DNA from: Acidimicrobiia bacterium UBA5794
Lineage (GTDB): Bacteria > Actinomycetota > Acidimicrobiia > Spongiisociales > UBA5794
Direction of reading: 5' to 3'
DNA: 64,000 bases
NCBI GenBank assembly: GCA_002418265.1
Contig: DIDS01000007.1
Location: forward strand, 15,246 to 79,245
In this document: piece by piece, positions 43,515-52,386 of the stretch
Numbering within the stretch: the first letter of the stretch is position 1
How the letters are laid out: every line of letters starts with the position of its first letter
Notes under the pieces: model-generated
The model's database searches: none
What the model saw: the letters and a program-made list of their open reading frames with translations, nothing else
What the model was told of the DNA's origin: nothing
Position numbers and translations under genes: made by a program

Positions 43515-43570
43515 TTAGCAGTCAATGCTTACGACTGCCAATACTAGCAGTCTCCTGCAACGAGTGCTAA
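43515..43570. promoter_or_regulatory. Two tandem CIRCE (HrcA) operators
   Basis: Site 1: TTAGCAGTC-N9-GACTGCCAA (43515-43541). Site 2: CTAGCAGTC-N9-GAGTGCTAA (43544-43570). The known consensus is TTAGCACTC-N9-GAGTGCTAA, so each arm has at most two changes. HrcA repressor binding here would give heat-shock control of groES-groEL. The spacing between centres is 29 bp. hrcA itself is outside the window. Confidence 0.88.
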
Positions 43571-43590
43571 AGAAGAAATATTCCGGGTGA

Positions 43591-43611
43591 CCGATGACCG
43601 ATGACCGAATC
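43591..43611. repeat. Short heptamer array after the S2P gene
   Basis: CCGATGA, CCGATGA, CCGAATC in phase, ending 6 bp before the stop codon of the site-2 protease gene (minus strand) and 20 bp from the CIRCE operators. Confidence 0.75.
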
Positions 43612-43617
43612 TGGCCG

Positions 43618-44682
43618 CTAGAAAGAACCCGGGTCAATGATTCCGATGACGGTGTCGTCTTCGACGACCACCAGGGGGCGGCCTGGGTCGTGGCGATCCA
43701 TGACGAGTGTCTGGAGCGGCTGGTCGGCTTCCACGATGTCGTCGGGGCCGATGCGCGTCATGAGTCGTTCAACCTTGGTGGAGACCCAACGTGCCGGTGC
43801 CGCGGCATCCAGTTCGTCATGGCCGATGATCCCAACGACTCGACCGTCAATCTCAACAGGTTCTGCGTGCATGTCGTTTCCCATCGAGTAGGTATCGATC
43901 ATCGATGCAACCTGCATCGACCCGGGAACAGCCTTGGCAACGGGGCGCATCACGGATCGGGCGGTTCGGCCGCTGTATACAACTGCGAGTTCTTCACGCC
44001 TGCCGGTCTGAACGGCGGTCGCTGCAAGGAACCAGCCGACGACGATCCAGAACAACCCAAACGGCTCCTGGAGCACGACGAGCCCACAGCCAACAATCAG
44101 AACGGTCCAACCGGTATATCGCCCTACTCGTGCCACAAGGCGGGTGGCGACGACACGGTTCCCCGTGCGCTCGGCGACAAGCCCCCGCAGCACGCGTCCA
44201 CCGTCAAGCGGGAAGCCGGGAAACAAGTTGAATAATCCGATGGCGAGATTGGCGAGTGCAAGGGCCCGCATCGTGGCGGTGAAACCGCTCCCAAGGTCGA
44301 CCATCTGGAGCATCCAGAAGCCAAAACCGAGCAAGATCGATGTGGCCGGTCCCGCTGCTGCCACCTGAAACTCGGTCATTGGCTCAGGCTCACCTTCAAT
44401 CACGGAATAGCCACCAAAGATGAGCATGCGAATGCTGAGAACTCGCTGACCTTTCAGCTTCGCCACAATGGCGTGTGCGGCCTCGTGGGCAAAAATGGAC
44501 CCAACGATTGCGATTCCTGCGAACACGCCAAAAGCGACGGCCCGTTCGTTGGACGACACGAGATCTCGCGACAAGAGATCAACCATGACCGCAGCTGCGA
44601 ATAGCAGCGCCAAAACGGACGCTGAAGCATCGGCGACCACCTCGATTCCCCCTACGGTACCGAGGCGAATGCCGCCATTCAC
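43618..44682 (-). CDS. Site-2 protease (M50) with CBS pair
   Basis: 354 residues. Six or so membrane segments, zinc motif HEAAH at 66-70 and second metal residue D160 in NLFPGFPLDGGRVL. Two CBS domains follow (about 240-350). This is the SpoIVFB-like/Rip3-like group of intramembrane proteases that cut anti-sigma factors or other membrane proteins in response to a ligand bound by CBS. Its start overlaps the tsaD stop, making it the last gene of the long acpS-to-S2P run. Whether it cuts the anti-sigma factor at 7344-7946 is unknown. Confidence 0.88.
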   Translation of the reverse strand: MNGGIRLGTVGGIEVVADASASVLALLFAAAVMVDLLSRDLVSSNERAVAFGVFAGIAIVGSIFAHEAAHAIVAKLKGQRVLSIRMLIFGGYSVIEGEPEPMTEFQVAAAGPATSILLGFGFWMLQMVDLGSGFTATMRALALANLAIGLFNLFPGFPLDGGRVLRGLVAERTGNRVVATRLVARVGRYTGWTVLIVGCGLVVLQEPFGLFWIVVGWFLAATAVQTGRREELAVVYSGRTARSVMRPVAKAVPGSMQVASMIDTYSMGNDMHAEPVEIDGRVVGIIGHDELDAAAPARWVSTKVERLMTRIGPDDIVEADQPLQTLVMDRHDPGRPLVVVEDDTVIGIIDPGSF

Positions 44683-45692
44683 GATCCGAGTCCGAGACCA
44701 GGATCAACATCGAGCGTCAGTGCGTCAGGCTCGAACCCTGCATGAAGTCTGTCGACCGCGACGCTTGCGATCATTGCCCCATTGTCGGTACACAGCGCTG
44801 GCTCTGGCACGAACAGACCAACACCACGGCGGTTCGCCTCGGACTCGAGCTTCTCGCGAAGCCGGCGATTCGCAAGGACACCCCCACCGGCCCCAACGAT
44901 CTGGACGCCGGTGGATTCCACCGCGTTGAAGGTCTTGTCGACAAGGACATCGACAATTGCTTCTTGAATTGATGCAGACACGTCGGATCTCGGTGGGAGG
45001 GACCCTGACTCCTTTGCTTTCTCCAGATAGGTGATGACGGAGGTCTTGAGTCCGGAGAAGGAGAAGTCGAAAGGACGATCCTTGAGGGCCCTCGGGAACT
45101 GTACAGCCTCGGGGTCGCCTCCCGTGGCGTCAGCGTCAATGGCCGGACCACCGGGATATCCGAGACCCATGAACCGTGCCAGCTTGTCGAACGCTTCGCC
45201 AGCAGCATCATCGATGGTCCCCCCGAGGATCTCATAGTCCCCCCAGCTCTTCACGTGAACAATCTGGCTATGCCCACCGCTTGCAAGCAACACGACCGCG
45301 GGTGGCTTGTAGCCATCGAAGGACAATCGGGGTGCAAAGAGATGCCCCTCCATATGGTCGATACCAAAGAGGGGCTTCCCAAGGCAATAGGCGAAGGACT
45401 TCCCGTACGCGTACCCGACCGACAGCGCACCAACAAGACCGGGTCCCCGTGTTACGGCGATCGCGTCGAGCTGGTCGGGATGGATGCCTGCCCGGGTGAT
45501 CGCTTGATGGGCGAGAGGTCGGATTGCTTCGACGTGTGCCCGCGCAGCCACCTCGGGAACGACGCCACCAAATCGGGCATGCTCGTCGACCTGGCTTGAG
45601 AGAACCGAACTCTTGACGTGGTAACCCTCAATCACCGCGACGCCCGTTTCGTCGCAGCTCGTCTCAATTCCCAGGACCAAAGGTCCACTCAT
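44679..45692 (-). CDS. tsaD: tRNA N6-threonylcarbamoyladenosine synthase subunit TsaD
   Basis: 337 residues from ATG 45692, which gives the canonical start MSGPLVLGIETSCDETG; the frame stays open 102 codons further but that part is not coding. Metal ligands H113 and H117 (IDHMEGH), ASGGHSQ near 137, GGGVLANRRLR near 272. With TsaB and TsaE (also here) it transfers threonylcarbamoyl to A37 of ANN-decoding tRNAs. A 115-bp gap with no feature separates it from rimI upstream. Confidence 0.95.
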   Translation of the reverse strand: MSGPLVLGIETSCDETGVAVIEGYHVKSSVLSSQVDEHARFGGVVPEVAARAHVEAIRPLAHQAITRAGIHPDQLDAIAVTRGPGLVGALSVGYAYGKSFAYCLGKPLFGIDHMEGHLFAPRLSFDGYKPPAVVLLASGGHSQIVHVKSWGDYEILGGTIDDAAGEAFDKLARFMGLGYPGGPAIDADATGGDPEAVQFPRALKDRPFDFSFSGLKTSVITYLEKAKESGSLPPRSDVSASIQEAIVDVLVDKTFNAVESTGVQIVGAGGGVLANRRLREKLESEANRRGVGLFVPEPALCTDNGAMIASVAVDRLHAGFEPDALTLDVDPGLGLGS

Positions 45693-45807
45693 ATGCCACC
45701 ACCGCCCGTTCCGCGTACCCAGGGTAAGTTCTGGCTGCGTACAGCACAGCGACCGTGACGGTGGGTTACAGCCCAAAGAATATCGTGTCGACCGGCAATC
45801 CAAGAAC

Positions 45808-46311
45808 TCACGGTGCCTCACCCTCCAAGGAATCTCGGATCTCGGCGATACGATCGGCGTACTCGGGCGTGTCGACATCGGTTGCCCACATGACCAATGC
45901 ATCCTCATCCACGTAGTAGTCCTTGCGACGTCCAACCGGGTCAAATCCGAATCGCTCATAGAGGCCCTGGGCGGGCGTATTTGACACCCTGACCTCAAGC
46001 GTGAGATGCCGCGCTCCGTGCGTCAGGGCCTCATCAACCAACGCGAGCATCAGCTTCACACCAAGCCGCTTTCCTCGCATCTCGGGTGCAACCGCAAGCG
46101 TCGTGATGTGAGCATCGTCCTCAACCATGAGGAGGCCCCCATATCCCATGATGCTCGCATCATCTTCGACAACCAGATAGCTGCGGTTCCCCATCGCGAG
46201 TTCGTCAAAGAACACCCGGGGAGACCAGGGTGTCGGGTAGATGACAGACTCGAGCGCTGCAACGGCGGGTATGTCACGTCGTTTCATCGCTCGGATCGAG
46301 AACTCAGGCAT
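45808..46311 (-). CDS. rimI: Ribosomal protein S18-alanine N-acetyltransferase RimI
   Basis: 167 residues from ATG 46311 (GGGAGC upstream). MPEFSIRAMKRRDIPAVAALE start, acetyl-CoA loop VAPEMRGKRLGVKLM near 93, and the RVSNTPAQGLYERFGF segment typical of RimI. It overlaps the tsaB stop by 8 bp. rimI between tsaB and tsaD is a standard bacterial arrangement, which supports the assignment over other GNATs. Confidence 0.92.
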   Translation of the reverse strand: MPEFSIRAMKRRDIPAVAALESVIYPTPWSPRVFFDELAMGNRSYLVVEDDASIMGYGGLLMVEDDAHITTLAVAPEMRGKRLGVKLMLALVDEALTHGARHLTLEVRVSNTPAQGLYERFGFDPVGRRKDYYVDEDALVMWATDVDTPEYADRIAEIRDSLEGEAP

Positions 46312-47014
46312 CCGGCCACGCTCCCTCGGAGCGAAACGCACTCCAATTGATTTGAACATCGGGTTCTCGCATGTACCTTGGTCGGACCTCGCCAGCGCCA
46401 ACCAACTTGTCATGGCGCTGATACATGTCCGCGATCTCGAGAAGGGTCTCTGCAGAGGGATAGCGCGGCCTCCCGCGGCGTACCCGATGCAACCCCGTCC
46501 ATGTGGCGCCCGGCAGAACCTGCCAATTGCCCACCACCAGTGAGTCGCCAGGCTCAGACTCCAAGATTGCCTTGAAGTCCTCAGGCCTCACAACCTCAGG
46601 TGAACCATCAGGTGCAACACCGCCGGGAAGTGGCCGATAGGGCGCTACCGCAAACTGGCCTCGCCGCATGTCAACAACGGGCCAGATCCGTCTGCGTCCG
46701 GTCGCTGCACGAAAGGCAATCACCGTCAGCGACGAAACCGGAACCATCTGGGCACCGACAGCGGCAGCGAATGCCTGAGCCGTTGCCACTCCAGCACGGA
46801 GCCCGGTGTAGGGGCCCGGCCCGACATCAACAGCAACGAGCTCGATGTCAGAGGGAAGCCATCCCGCCTGATTGAGGCAGAAGTCAATCGCAGGGACCAA
46901 GAAGCTGACGTGACCGCGAGAGTCGACATTCACCGACATCGCACGCAGCGCCGTACCTTCACCGATCGCAACCGACGACGCTGGTGTCCCTGTCTCGATC
47001 GCGAGGGTCCTCAT
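46304..47014 (-). CDS. tsaB: tRNA threonylcarbamoyladenosine modification protein TsaB
   Basis: 236 residues. MRTLAIETGTPASSVAIG start and VAVDVGPGPYTGLRAGVATAQAFA near 63 are the TsaB signatures (ASKHA fold without the metal site of TsaD). It is the scaffold that binds TsaD and TsaE. It overlaps rimI downstream and tsaE upstream (ATGA). Confidence 0.93.
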   Translation of the reverse strand: MRTLAIETGTPASSVAIGEGTALRAMSVNVDSRGHVSFLVPAIDFCLNQAGWLPSDIELVAVDVGPGPYTGLRAGVATAQAFAAAVGAQMVPVSSLTVIAFRAATGRRRIWPVVDMRRGQFAVAPYRPLPGGVAPDGSPEVVRPEDFKAILESEPGDSLVVGNWQVLPGATWTGLHRVRRGRPRYPSAETLLEIADMYQRHDKLVGAGEVRPRYMREPDVQINWSAFRSEGAWPDA

Positions 47015-47463
47015 GCCAGCACCCCCAGGTCACGCTCTACCCATCCACCAACCGGCTGGAACGCGATTGTTCTCTCGTCTCCAGCCATGGTGAAGGACAC
47101 AATCAGCCGATCCTTGGGGAGGGCTTCAGCAACGGCCTCTCCCCACTCGATCACAACCGCACCATCGGCGCCACTGTCGAGGAGTCCGAGGTCGTCGAAC
47201 TCGGTGACTGACCCGAGTCGGTACACATCTGCATGAATCAGGGGGAGGAACCCATCGACGTAGGACTTGGCAATGAGGAATGTGGGGCTCGTGATCCGCG
47301 CACCGATACCAAGGCCTTCAGCGATACCGGATACAAAGAGGGTCTTGCCGGAACCGAGTCTTCCGGAAAGCACAACAACGTCTCCGGCGGTCAGGAGAGC
47401 GGCCAGTTTCCGACCAAGAGTCCTTGTTTCGTCAGGATGTGAGGTTGCGAATGTGATACTCAT
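47011..47463 (-). CDS. tsaE: tRNA threonylcarbamoyladenosine ATPase TsaE
   Basis: 150 residues. Walker A GRLGSGKT at 34-41, TSPTFLIAKSY near 58, HADVYRL near 76 and VVIEWGEAV near 102, the TsaE pattern. ATPase that drives turnover of the TsaBD complex. Overlaps udg (ATGA) and tsaB. Confidence 0.93.
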   Translation of the reverse strand: MSITFATSHPDETRTLGRKLAALLTAGDVVVLSGRLGSGKTLFVSGIAEGLGIGARITSPTFLIAKSYVDGFLPLIHADVYRLGSVTEFDDLGLLDSGADGAVVIEWGEAVAEALPKDRLIVSFTMAGDERTIAFQPVGGWVERDLGVLA

Positions 47464-48128
47464 AGCGGTGTTGCTCCGAACAGGTCGAGCTGCTCATCCT
47501 CGGGGTTCTCGACACCGCCATCGCGACCTACCGCGGCATCCTCGGTGCTTGATGCGAGCCTACCGTCGAGCAACGATCGGACGAGCGCAACATCAGATCG
47601 GATGTCGTTTGTCACCGATTCGCCACCGCGCAGCGCTGCTGCCGGGTGGAACGTTGGCACGAGGTGGCGACCCCACCATTCATATGCCTGTCCTCGAATT
47701 CTGGTGATACCCAACGTCGTTGGCATCAGGAGTTTCGATGAGAAGTTGCCAAGCGTGACGACAACCCTCGGATCCACCAGTTCGATCTGACGTCTGAGAT
47801 ACGGCTTGCAGGCATCGATCTCGTCCTGGCGAGGGTCCCGATTTCGCGGCGGTCGGCACTTGACGACGTTCGCAATGTAGACATCATCCCGCTCAATACC
47901 CGCCTCCGACAGCAAGCTCATCAAGAGCTGGCCGGATCTCCCAACGAATGGCACACCCTGTTCATCCTCCTGCTGACCCGGTCCCTCACCAACCACCATG
48001 ACGCGCGCTTGCTGTGTTCCTGAAGCGAAGACGACTGTGGTCCGCGACTCTGAAAGAACGCAACCGGTACATGACGACGCCAGAGCTTCGAGCTCCTCAA
48101 GGGTCTTGACATGTCCAAGATCGGTCAT
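47460..48128 (-). CDS. udg: Family 4 Fe-S uracil-DNA glycosylase
   Basis: 222 residues from ATG 48128 (GGAG upstream); a start 13 codons earlier is unlikely. Cluster cysteines C20, C23, C91 and C107. Active site GEGPGQQEDEQGVPFVGRSG at 48-67 and FHPAAALRG near 160. It removes uracil from DNA. The C-terminal tail of about 40 residues (ending DEQLDLFGATPL) is acidic and ends in a QLDLF stretch that resembles a beta-clamp-binding motif, suggesting a replication-fork link (inference). Coupled to tsaE and to the DmpA-like gene by overlaps. Confidence 0.92.
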   Translation of the reverse strand: MTDLGHVKTLEELEALASSCTGCVLSESRTTVVFASGTQQARVMVVGEGPGQQEDEQGVPFVGRSGQLLMSLLSEAGIERDDVYIANVVKCRPPRNRDPRQDEIDACKPYLRRQIELVDPRVVVTLGNFSSKLLMPTTLGITRIRGQAYEWWGRHLVPTFHPAAALRGGESVTNDIRSDVALVRSLLDGRLASSTEDAAVGRDGGVENPEDEQLDLFGATPL

Positions 48129-49012
48129 GCGTGCTCCACGGCCAGCCTGATCGACTCGGCAACGCAACGAAACGCAGCTTCCGCCACGATGTCGACATCG
48201 CCTTGGGACGCTTCCGTTCCCGTTGAAATGATGAATGCTGTGTCTCCGTCGTAGCGAGTATGGGCAGGGACGATGGTTGCACCGAGAGCGTCATGGGCAC
48301 GGATCGCGATCCGTCGCAGCTCGTTTCGGTCGGTGATCCCAGCGTCGGTGACGATGCACATCAGGGTCGTGTTCTGAGCAACGTTGAGGGGGAATCCTGA
48401 TGTCAGATCGGCCGCTGGGCTGTGTCGGTCGTATAGCTCACCCTCGGCCAGCGCCCCAACTGCGTTGAGGACAACCAGCGCTCCAACCGTTGCCCCACCG
48501 ACGTCCATTGCGAACGTGCCGATCCCCGATTTCTGGATGCCGGCCAAACCAGCCCATTTGTTGATCGTCGCACCGGTTCCAGCGCCAACCGACCCCATCG
48601 GCACCGGGTCAGAGGACCGTGCACGAAACGCGGCCGCACCATCTTGAGGTGTTGGACGGACGGTGCCGTCACCAACCGCGAGGTCGAAGATGATGGCCGC
48701 TGGGACAATCGGGACGTTGCCCGCTGGTGTCGGAACACCTCTCCCGAGCAGTTCGAGTTCTGCCATGACGCCGTCCACTGAACCGAGTCCAAACGCCGAT
48801 CCTCCGGAAAAGACGATCGCGTCGACCGGAATTGGCTTTATCGCATCGCCCAGCACTGCTGTTTCCCTTGTCCCCGGACCCCCACCGCGCACATCGACAA
48901 CCGCGACGTTCGGCGTTGGAAGGGCGATGACGGTCACGCCGGTCATGGCAGCTGTATCGGTCTTGTGCCCAACCTCGACGCCGGGAACCAGAGTGATGGT
49001 TGTGTTACCCAA
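48125..49012 (-). CDS. P1-family (S58, DmpA-like) peptidase
   Basis: 295 residues from TTG 49012, which has GGGGGA 7 bases upstream; GTG 49027 is the main alternative. Family marks: ITLVPGVEVGHKTD at the start, VVDVRGGGPGTRET, FSGGSAFGLGSVDGVM near 70, and the self-cleavage region GTGATINKWAG near 147. S58 proteins are Ntn-type self-processing aminopeptidases; DmpA acts on D- or L-aminopeptides and beta-peptides. Here the gene sits just downstream of alanine racemase and overlaps its stop, which makes D-amino acid peptides a reasonable but unproven substrate. Confidence 0.83.
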   Translation of the reverse strand: MGNTTITLVPGVEVGHKTDTAAMTGVTVIALPTPNVAVVDVRGGGPGTRETAVLGDAIKPIPVDAIVFSGGSAFGLGSVDGVMAELELLGRGVPTPAGNVPIVPAAIIFDLAVGDGTVRPTPQDGAAAFRARSSDPVPMGSVGAGTGATINKWAGLAGIQKSGIGTFAMDVGGATVGALVVLNAVGALAEGELYDRHSPAADLTSGFPLNVAQNTTLMCIVTDAGITDRNELRRIAIRAHDALGATIVPAHTRYDGDTAFIISTGTEASQGDVDIVAEAAFRCVAESIRLAVEHA

Positions 49013-50141
49013 TTGGCGATCCCCCACTTTCGCGTCGCGAAACGTATCTCCGTGGAAGCCTCGGACCGAAATGGCAGACGACCTCGTAGTTGATTGTTCC
49101 GAGGAGGTGCGCCCATTCTTCTGCCCTGATCGCATCGTCACCCTGCGCGCCGAGCAGCACCACCTCGTCACCACGTCCGACCGGGTCGGAACCCACATCA
49201 ACGATGACCATGTCCATGGTGACCATTCCGGCATACGGATACCGTTTCCCCCCGATGAGGACAGCACCGGTCTCACTCAGACTTCGCGGGACACCGTCGG
49301 CATACCCGATCGGAACGGTCGCGATGTTGCCGTCAGCACCAAGTGCCTTGATACGGCCATACGAAGGGCGAGCACCAGCCGGCAGATCACGCATGTAGGC
49401 AACGTGGCTCACCACCCGCATTGCGGGGCGTAAATCAAGGTCAGGACCACTGTCGAGCGTCGGACGCATTCCATACAACCCGAGCCCGACACGACACATT
49501 GCGTGGCGTGTGACGGGCAAGTCGAACGCCGCCGCCGTGTTCGCGGCATGGATCAGTTTCGGCTCAATGCCTTCGGTGGCCAACGTATCGAGGAAGTCGC
49601 CGAACTGGGCATTCTGGTGCAACGTATATGCGTGGTCTTCATCGGCCACCGGGAAGTGGGTGTAGATACCGGTCAGTTCGAGACGCGGATCTGCGTGAAT
49701 CGTCCTCGCCATCTCCAGGGCGGTGGGGATCGGGGCACCGACCCGATGCATGCCGGTATCCACCTTGAGATGGACCGGATAAGGGATATTTTCGGCGGCT
49801 TCGGCTTCGTGGGCAAGGCGTTCAACGAATTCCATGCGGTACGCCGTGGGGGTGAGTGAGTGTGTGACGATTGCTGCGGTGTCCGCAAGGTCAGGCTCGG
49901 AAAGAACAACGATGGAATCGTCGACATCGGCTTCGCGTAGCCGCACGCCTTCTTCGACAAGAGCCACGGCGAGCATTGCGGCTCCTCCGCGCATGGCAGC
50001 CTCGGCGACAGGGACATCCCCATGTCCGTAGGCATCTGCCTTGATGACCGCGCACAACTGCGCGGGGGCAATATGCGCTGTGATCTGTCTGGCGTTGTGT
50101 TCTATTGCGTCGAGATCGATCTCGATCCACGAGGGACGCAT
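49005..50141 (-). CDS. alr: Alanine racemase
   Basis: 378 residues from ATG 50141 (CGGAG upstream). PLP lysine K34 in AVIKADAYGHG, the PSYGRIKAL segment holding the second catalytic base (Tyr), and the IPIGYADGVPRSL and AGMVTMDM segments. It makes D-alanine for peptidoglycan. Follows the NAD(P)HX repair gene by 60 bp and overlaps the DmpA-like peptidase, in the usual acpS-nnr-alr-tsaE order. Confidence 0.95.
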   Translation of the reverse strand: MRPSWIEIDLDAIEHNARQITAHIAPAQLCAVIKADAYGHGDVPVAEAAMRGGAAMLAVALVEEGVRLREADVDDSIVVLSEPDLADTAAIVTHSLTPTAYRMEFVERLAHEAEAAENIPYPVHLKVDTGMHRVGAPIPTALEMARTIHADPRLELTGIYTHFPVADEDHAYTLHQNAQFGDFLDTLATEGIEPKLIHAANTAAAFDLPVTRHAMCRVGLGLYGMRPTLDSGPDLDLRPAMRVVSHVAYMRDLPAGARPSYGRIKALGADGNIATVPIGYADGVPRSLSETGAVLIGGKRYPYAGMVTMDMVIVDVGSDPVGRGDEVVLLGAQGDDAIRAEEWAHLLGTINYEVVCHFGPRLPRRYVSRRESGGSPIG

Positions 50142-50201
50142 GAATCTCCGGTCTCGGGAACATCTCAACGGTAGTCCGCTCACGGATTTCGGACGACTCG
50201 G

Positions 50202-51620
50202 CTACCACGAAAAGGCTGTAACCGTTGGTCCGATCGCTTCGAGCAGCTCGGAAGCAGTCACAGTTCCAAGGTCAGCGGCTATCGATCCAACCATGCCGTG
50301 AAGGTAGACCGCCGAAGCCACGGCGGTCACGAGATCCGGTGAGTTTGATACGAACGCACCGATGATTCCCGCAAGCACATCCCCAGTCCCGATCGTCGCA
50401 AGTTCTGGCCCTCCCGAATTGACGACGATGACTCGATCTGCGACCACGAGAGTTGGGTTGCCCTTGACGACAACCACAGCACCGGTGACGTCGGCCAGGC
50501 GTCTGGCAGATTCGACTCCGGGTTTCTCGCCCGTCAGCCGAGTGAACTCTCCGGCGTGAGGTGTCAGAACGGTGGGAGCCGACCGACCAGCGATGATCTC
50601 CGGCGATGAAAGGGCATTGAGCGCACCGGCGTCAAGGACGAGCACCCCGCCGAACACGTCGACAAGCCCCTCGATGAAGGCTTGTGATGCCGGTTCGAGT
50701 CCTGGCCCAACGACGACGGTATCGAACCGCGCGAGCCGTTCGACAAGGGCGGATGCATCGGCCACGGTCTCAATCCCTTCGACAACCATCGATGGGATGT
50801 CAGGAACCGCGGCAGTGTAGATCGCGGCAGTGGAGGGCTGGGCAACAAGGTTCGAGACACCGGCACCAGCGGCAAGCGCGGCTTGGGCAGCCAACAGTGC
50901 AGCGCCCGTGAGTCCTGGCATTCCGCCAATGGTGGCGACGGCACCCGATGACCATTTGTGAGCAGTCCGGCTTCGACTCGGAATGTGGACATCGCTGTCA
51001 TCCATCAGCATCATGTCCGTGATGCCGCCCGACAGTCCGATATCTGCGACACGAACTTCACCGCACACGTCTGGACCGTCACCAAGGACGTGACCCGGCT
51101 TGAGGGCATGAAACGCAACGGTGATGTCCGCATCGAAAACATCACCCGTTGCCATCCCTGTGTCGCCGTTGAGTCCGGACGGGATATCGACGGCAACCAC
51201 GGCGGTCCCGTAGCCGATCCAGTCGGCAACGTCCGCTGCGAGCTCACCTTGGAATCCCGTTCCAACGACAGCGTCGATCACAACGTCGGTGGGCCTTGGA
51301 GGACCGAGTGGTGCGATCTGGACTCCAGCACGCTCGGCACGGCGCATCGCGCGATGCGCTGCTGTACCGGGACTCGGATCACCAACCGAATGAGCCCGAA
51401 CGGCTGCTCCTCGTGCGGCAAGGTAGGTGGCGGCAACGTATCCGTCACCCCCGTTGTTGCCCTTGCCGCACAGGACATCAATCGTCGTGTCGTAACCCGC
51501 GCCGAGGTCGGCGGCTGCAAGCGCCACGGCAAAGCCCGCACGATCCATCAGCTGATCGACGTCTTCGGTGGTCTCGGCATCGACTCGCCGCATCTCGGCA
51601 ACCGACAGGATCGGATTCAT
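50202..51620 (-). CDS. nnr: Bifunctional NAD(P)HX epimerase/dehydratase
   Basis: 472 residues from ATG 51620; the frame stays open 63 codons upstream inside acpS. N-terminal YjeF_N epimerase domain with GKGNNGGDGYVAATYL near 51 and DAVVGTGFQG near 115. C-terminal ribokinase-like dehydratase domain with LTPHAGEFTRL near 354 and ATIGTGDVLAGIIGA near 410. It repairs hydrated NADH and NADPH. Coupled to acpS by ATGA overlap. Confidence 0.94.
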   Translation of the reverse strand: MNPILSVAEMRRVDAETTEDVDQLMDRAGFAVALAAADLGAGYDTTIDVLCGKGNNGGDGYVAATYLAARGAAVRAHSVGDPSPGTAAHRAMRRAERAGVQIAPLGPPRPTDVVIDAVVGTGFQGELAADVADWIGYGTAVVAVDIPSGLNGDTGMATGDVFDADITVAFHALKPGHVLGDGPDVCGEVRVADIGLSGGITDMMLMDDSDVHIPSRSRTAHKWSSGAVATIGGMPGLTGAALLAAQAALAAGAGVSNLVAQPSTAAIYTAAVPDIPSMVVEGIETVADASALVERLARFDTVVVGPGLEPASQAFIEGLVDVFGGVLVLDAGALNALSSPEIIAGRSAPTVLTPHAGEFTRLTGEKPGVESARRLADVTGAVVVVKGNPTLVVADRVIVVNSGGPELATIGTGDVLAGIIGAFVSNSPDLVTAVASAVYLHGMVGSIAADLGTVTASELLEAIGPTVTAFSW

Positions 51621-52009
51621 GTTCGTCCGTCCTTGTGAGCACCCACGGACACGACGAACACGAGTGCGGTGTTCCCGGTGTGGGTGATCGTGATCTTGAA
51701 ATCGGCAATTCCGAGCATCTCCGCGCGCTGTGCCGCCTTCCGATACACATTGACTCGTGGAGGGCCACCGCCGGTGATCTCGACATCGGTCCATGGGATA
51801 CGCCGCCACCCTGTGAACATGGATTTCATCACCGCTTCCTTGCCTGCAAAACGCGCAGCGAGTCGCTCGGACGGATCACTGAACCGCTGGCCGTACGCCC
51901 ATTCATCGTCGGTGAAACACCGTCGCCTGAACCGATCAGCGTCACGGGCGAGCAAGTGTCGGACCCGCGACACCTCAGCAAGATCAACTCCAAGCCCCAC
52001 TATTTCCAT
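51617..52009 (-). CDS. acpS: Holo-[acyl-carrier-protein] synthase
   Basis: 130 residues. Metal-binding D9 in GLGVDLAEVSRV and E in LAARFAGKEAVMK near 57 are the AcpS signatures. It attaches phosphopantetheine to ACP. First gene of the long minus-strand run to the S2P gene, with four ATGA-type overlaps downstream. Confidence 0.93.
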   Translation of the reverse strand: MEIVGLGVDLAEVSRVRHLLARDADRFRRRCFTDDEWAYGQRFSDPSERLAARFAGKEAVMKSMFTGWRRIPWTDVEITGGGPPRVNVYRKAAQRAEMLGIADFKITITHTGNTALVFVVSVGAHKDGRT

Positions 52010-52386
52010 TGGCAGTCAGGGACGCGCTTCCCACATTATGGACACGTTTCCCCATTCCCCTTTCAATCCGTGTGTGCGGTTTGCCCGCGCACGGGGCTCA
52101 CACCCGTTGGTTCGATCCAGTTTCCGGGACACAACATGCATGTCAGCGTAATGGCACAGAACCAGGGGAGGTGCTGTCGTCCCCCGCCCAGAACGGGTGG
52201 ACCGTGCGATGGCGCCGATCCTGTCGATCACAGAGGAACCACGGCCACAACCGTCCTCCCGCTTGCGGGGGGACGCGTCGCGCCAGCGACGCAGGGGGGG
52301 CCACCCGCATGTCTCCGTCCTTTTCGGTCCTACGATGGAGGGGTAGCCGCCATCGTCTGTCGGCATGCGTGCCGAAGGAGTCGACC
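52010..52386. other. 377-bp intergenic stretch between divergent genes
   Basis: Separates acpS (-) from the DsbA-like gene (+). It holds promoters for both, which I cannot place with confidence, and the GC-rich double-hairpin element at 52252-52300. Open frames crossing it have unusual composition and no start or ribosome site, so I see no gene. A good ribosome site (GAAGGAG) lies at its right end for the DsbA-like gene. Confidence 0.7.
52252..52300. repeat. GC-rich double-hairpin element, copy 3
   Basis: Hairpin 1: CGTCCTCCCGC/GCGGGGGGACG (52252-52275, one T-G pair). Hairpin 2: GCGTCGC/GCGACGC with loop GCCA (52275-52292). Then AGGGGGGG. Compared with copy 2 (6316-6363), hairpin 2 differs at four of seven positions in each arm and every pair is kept. 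Confidence 0.78.

Noticed and set aside
45693..45998. 102-codon N-terminal extension of TsaD
   Set aside because: It overlaps rimI and shows no similarity to the family. The canonical start is at 45692.
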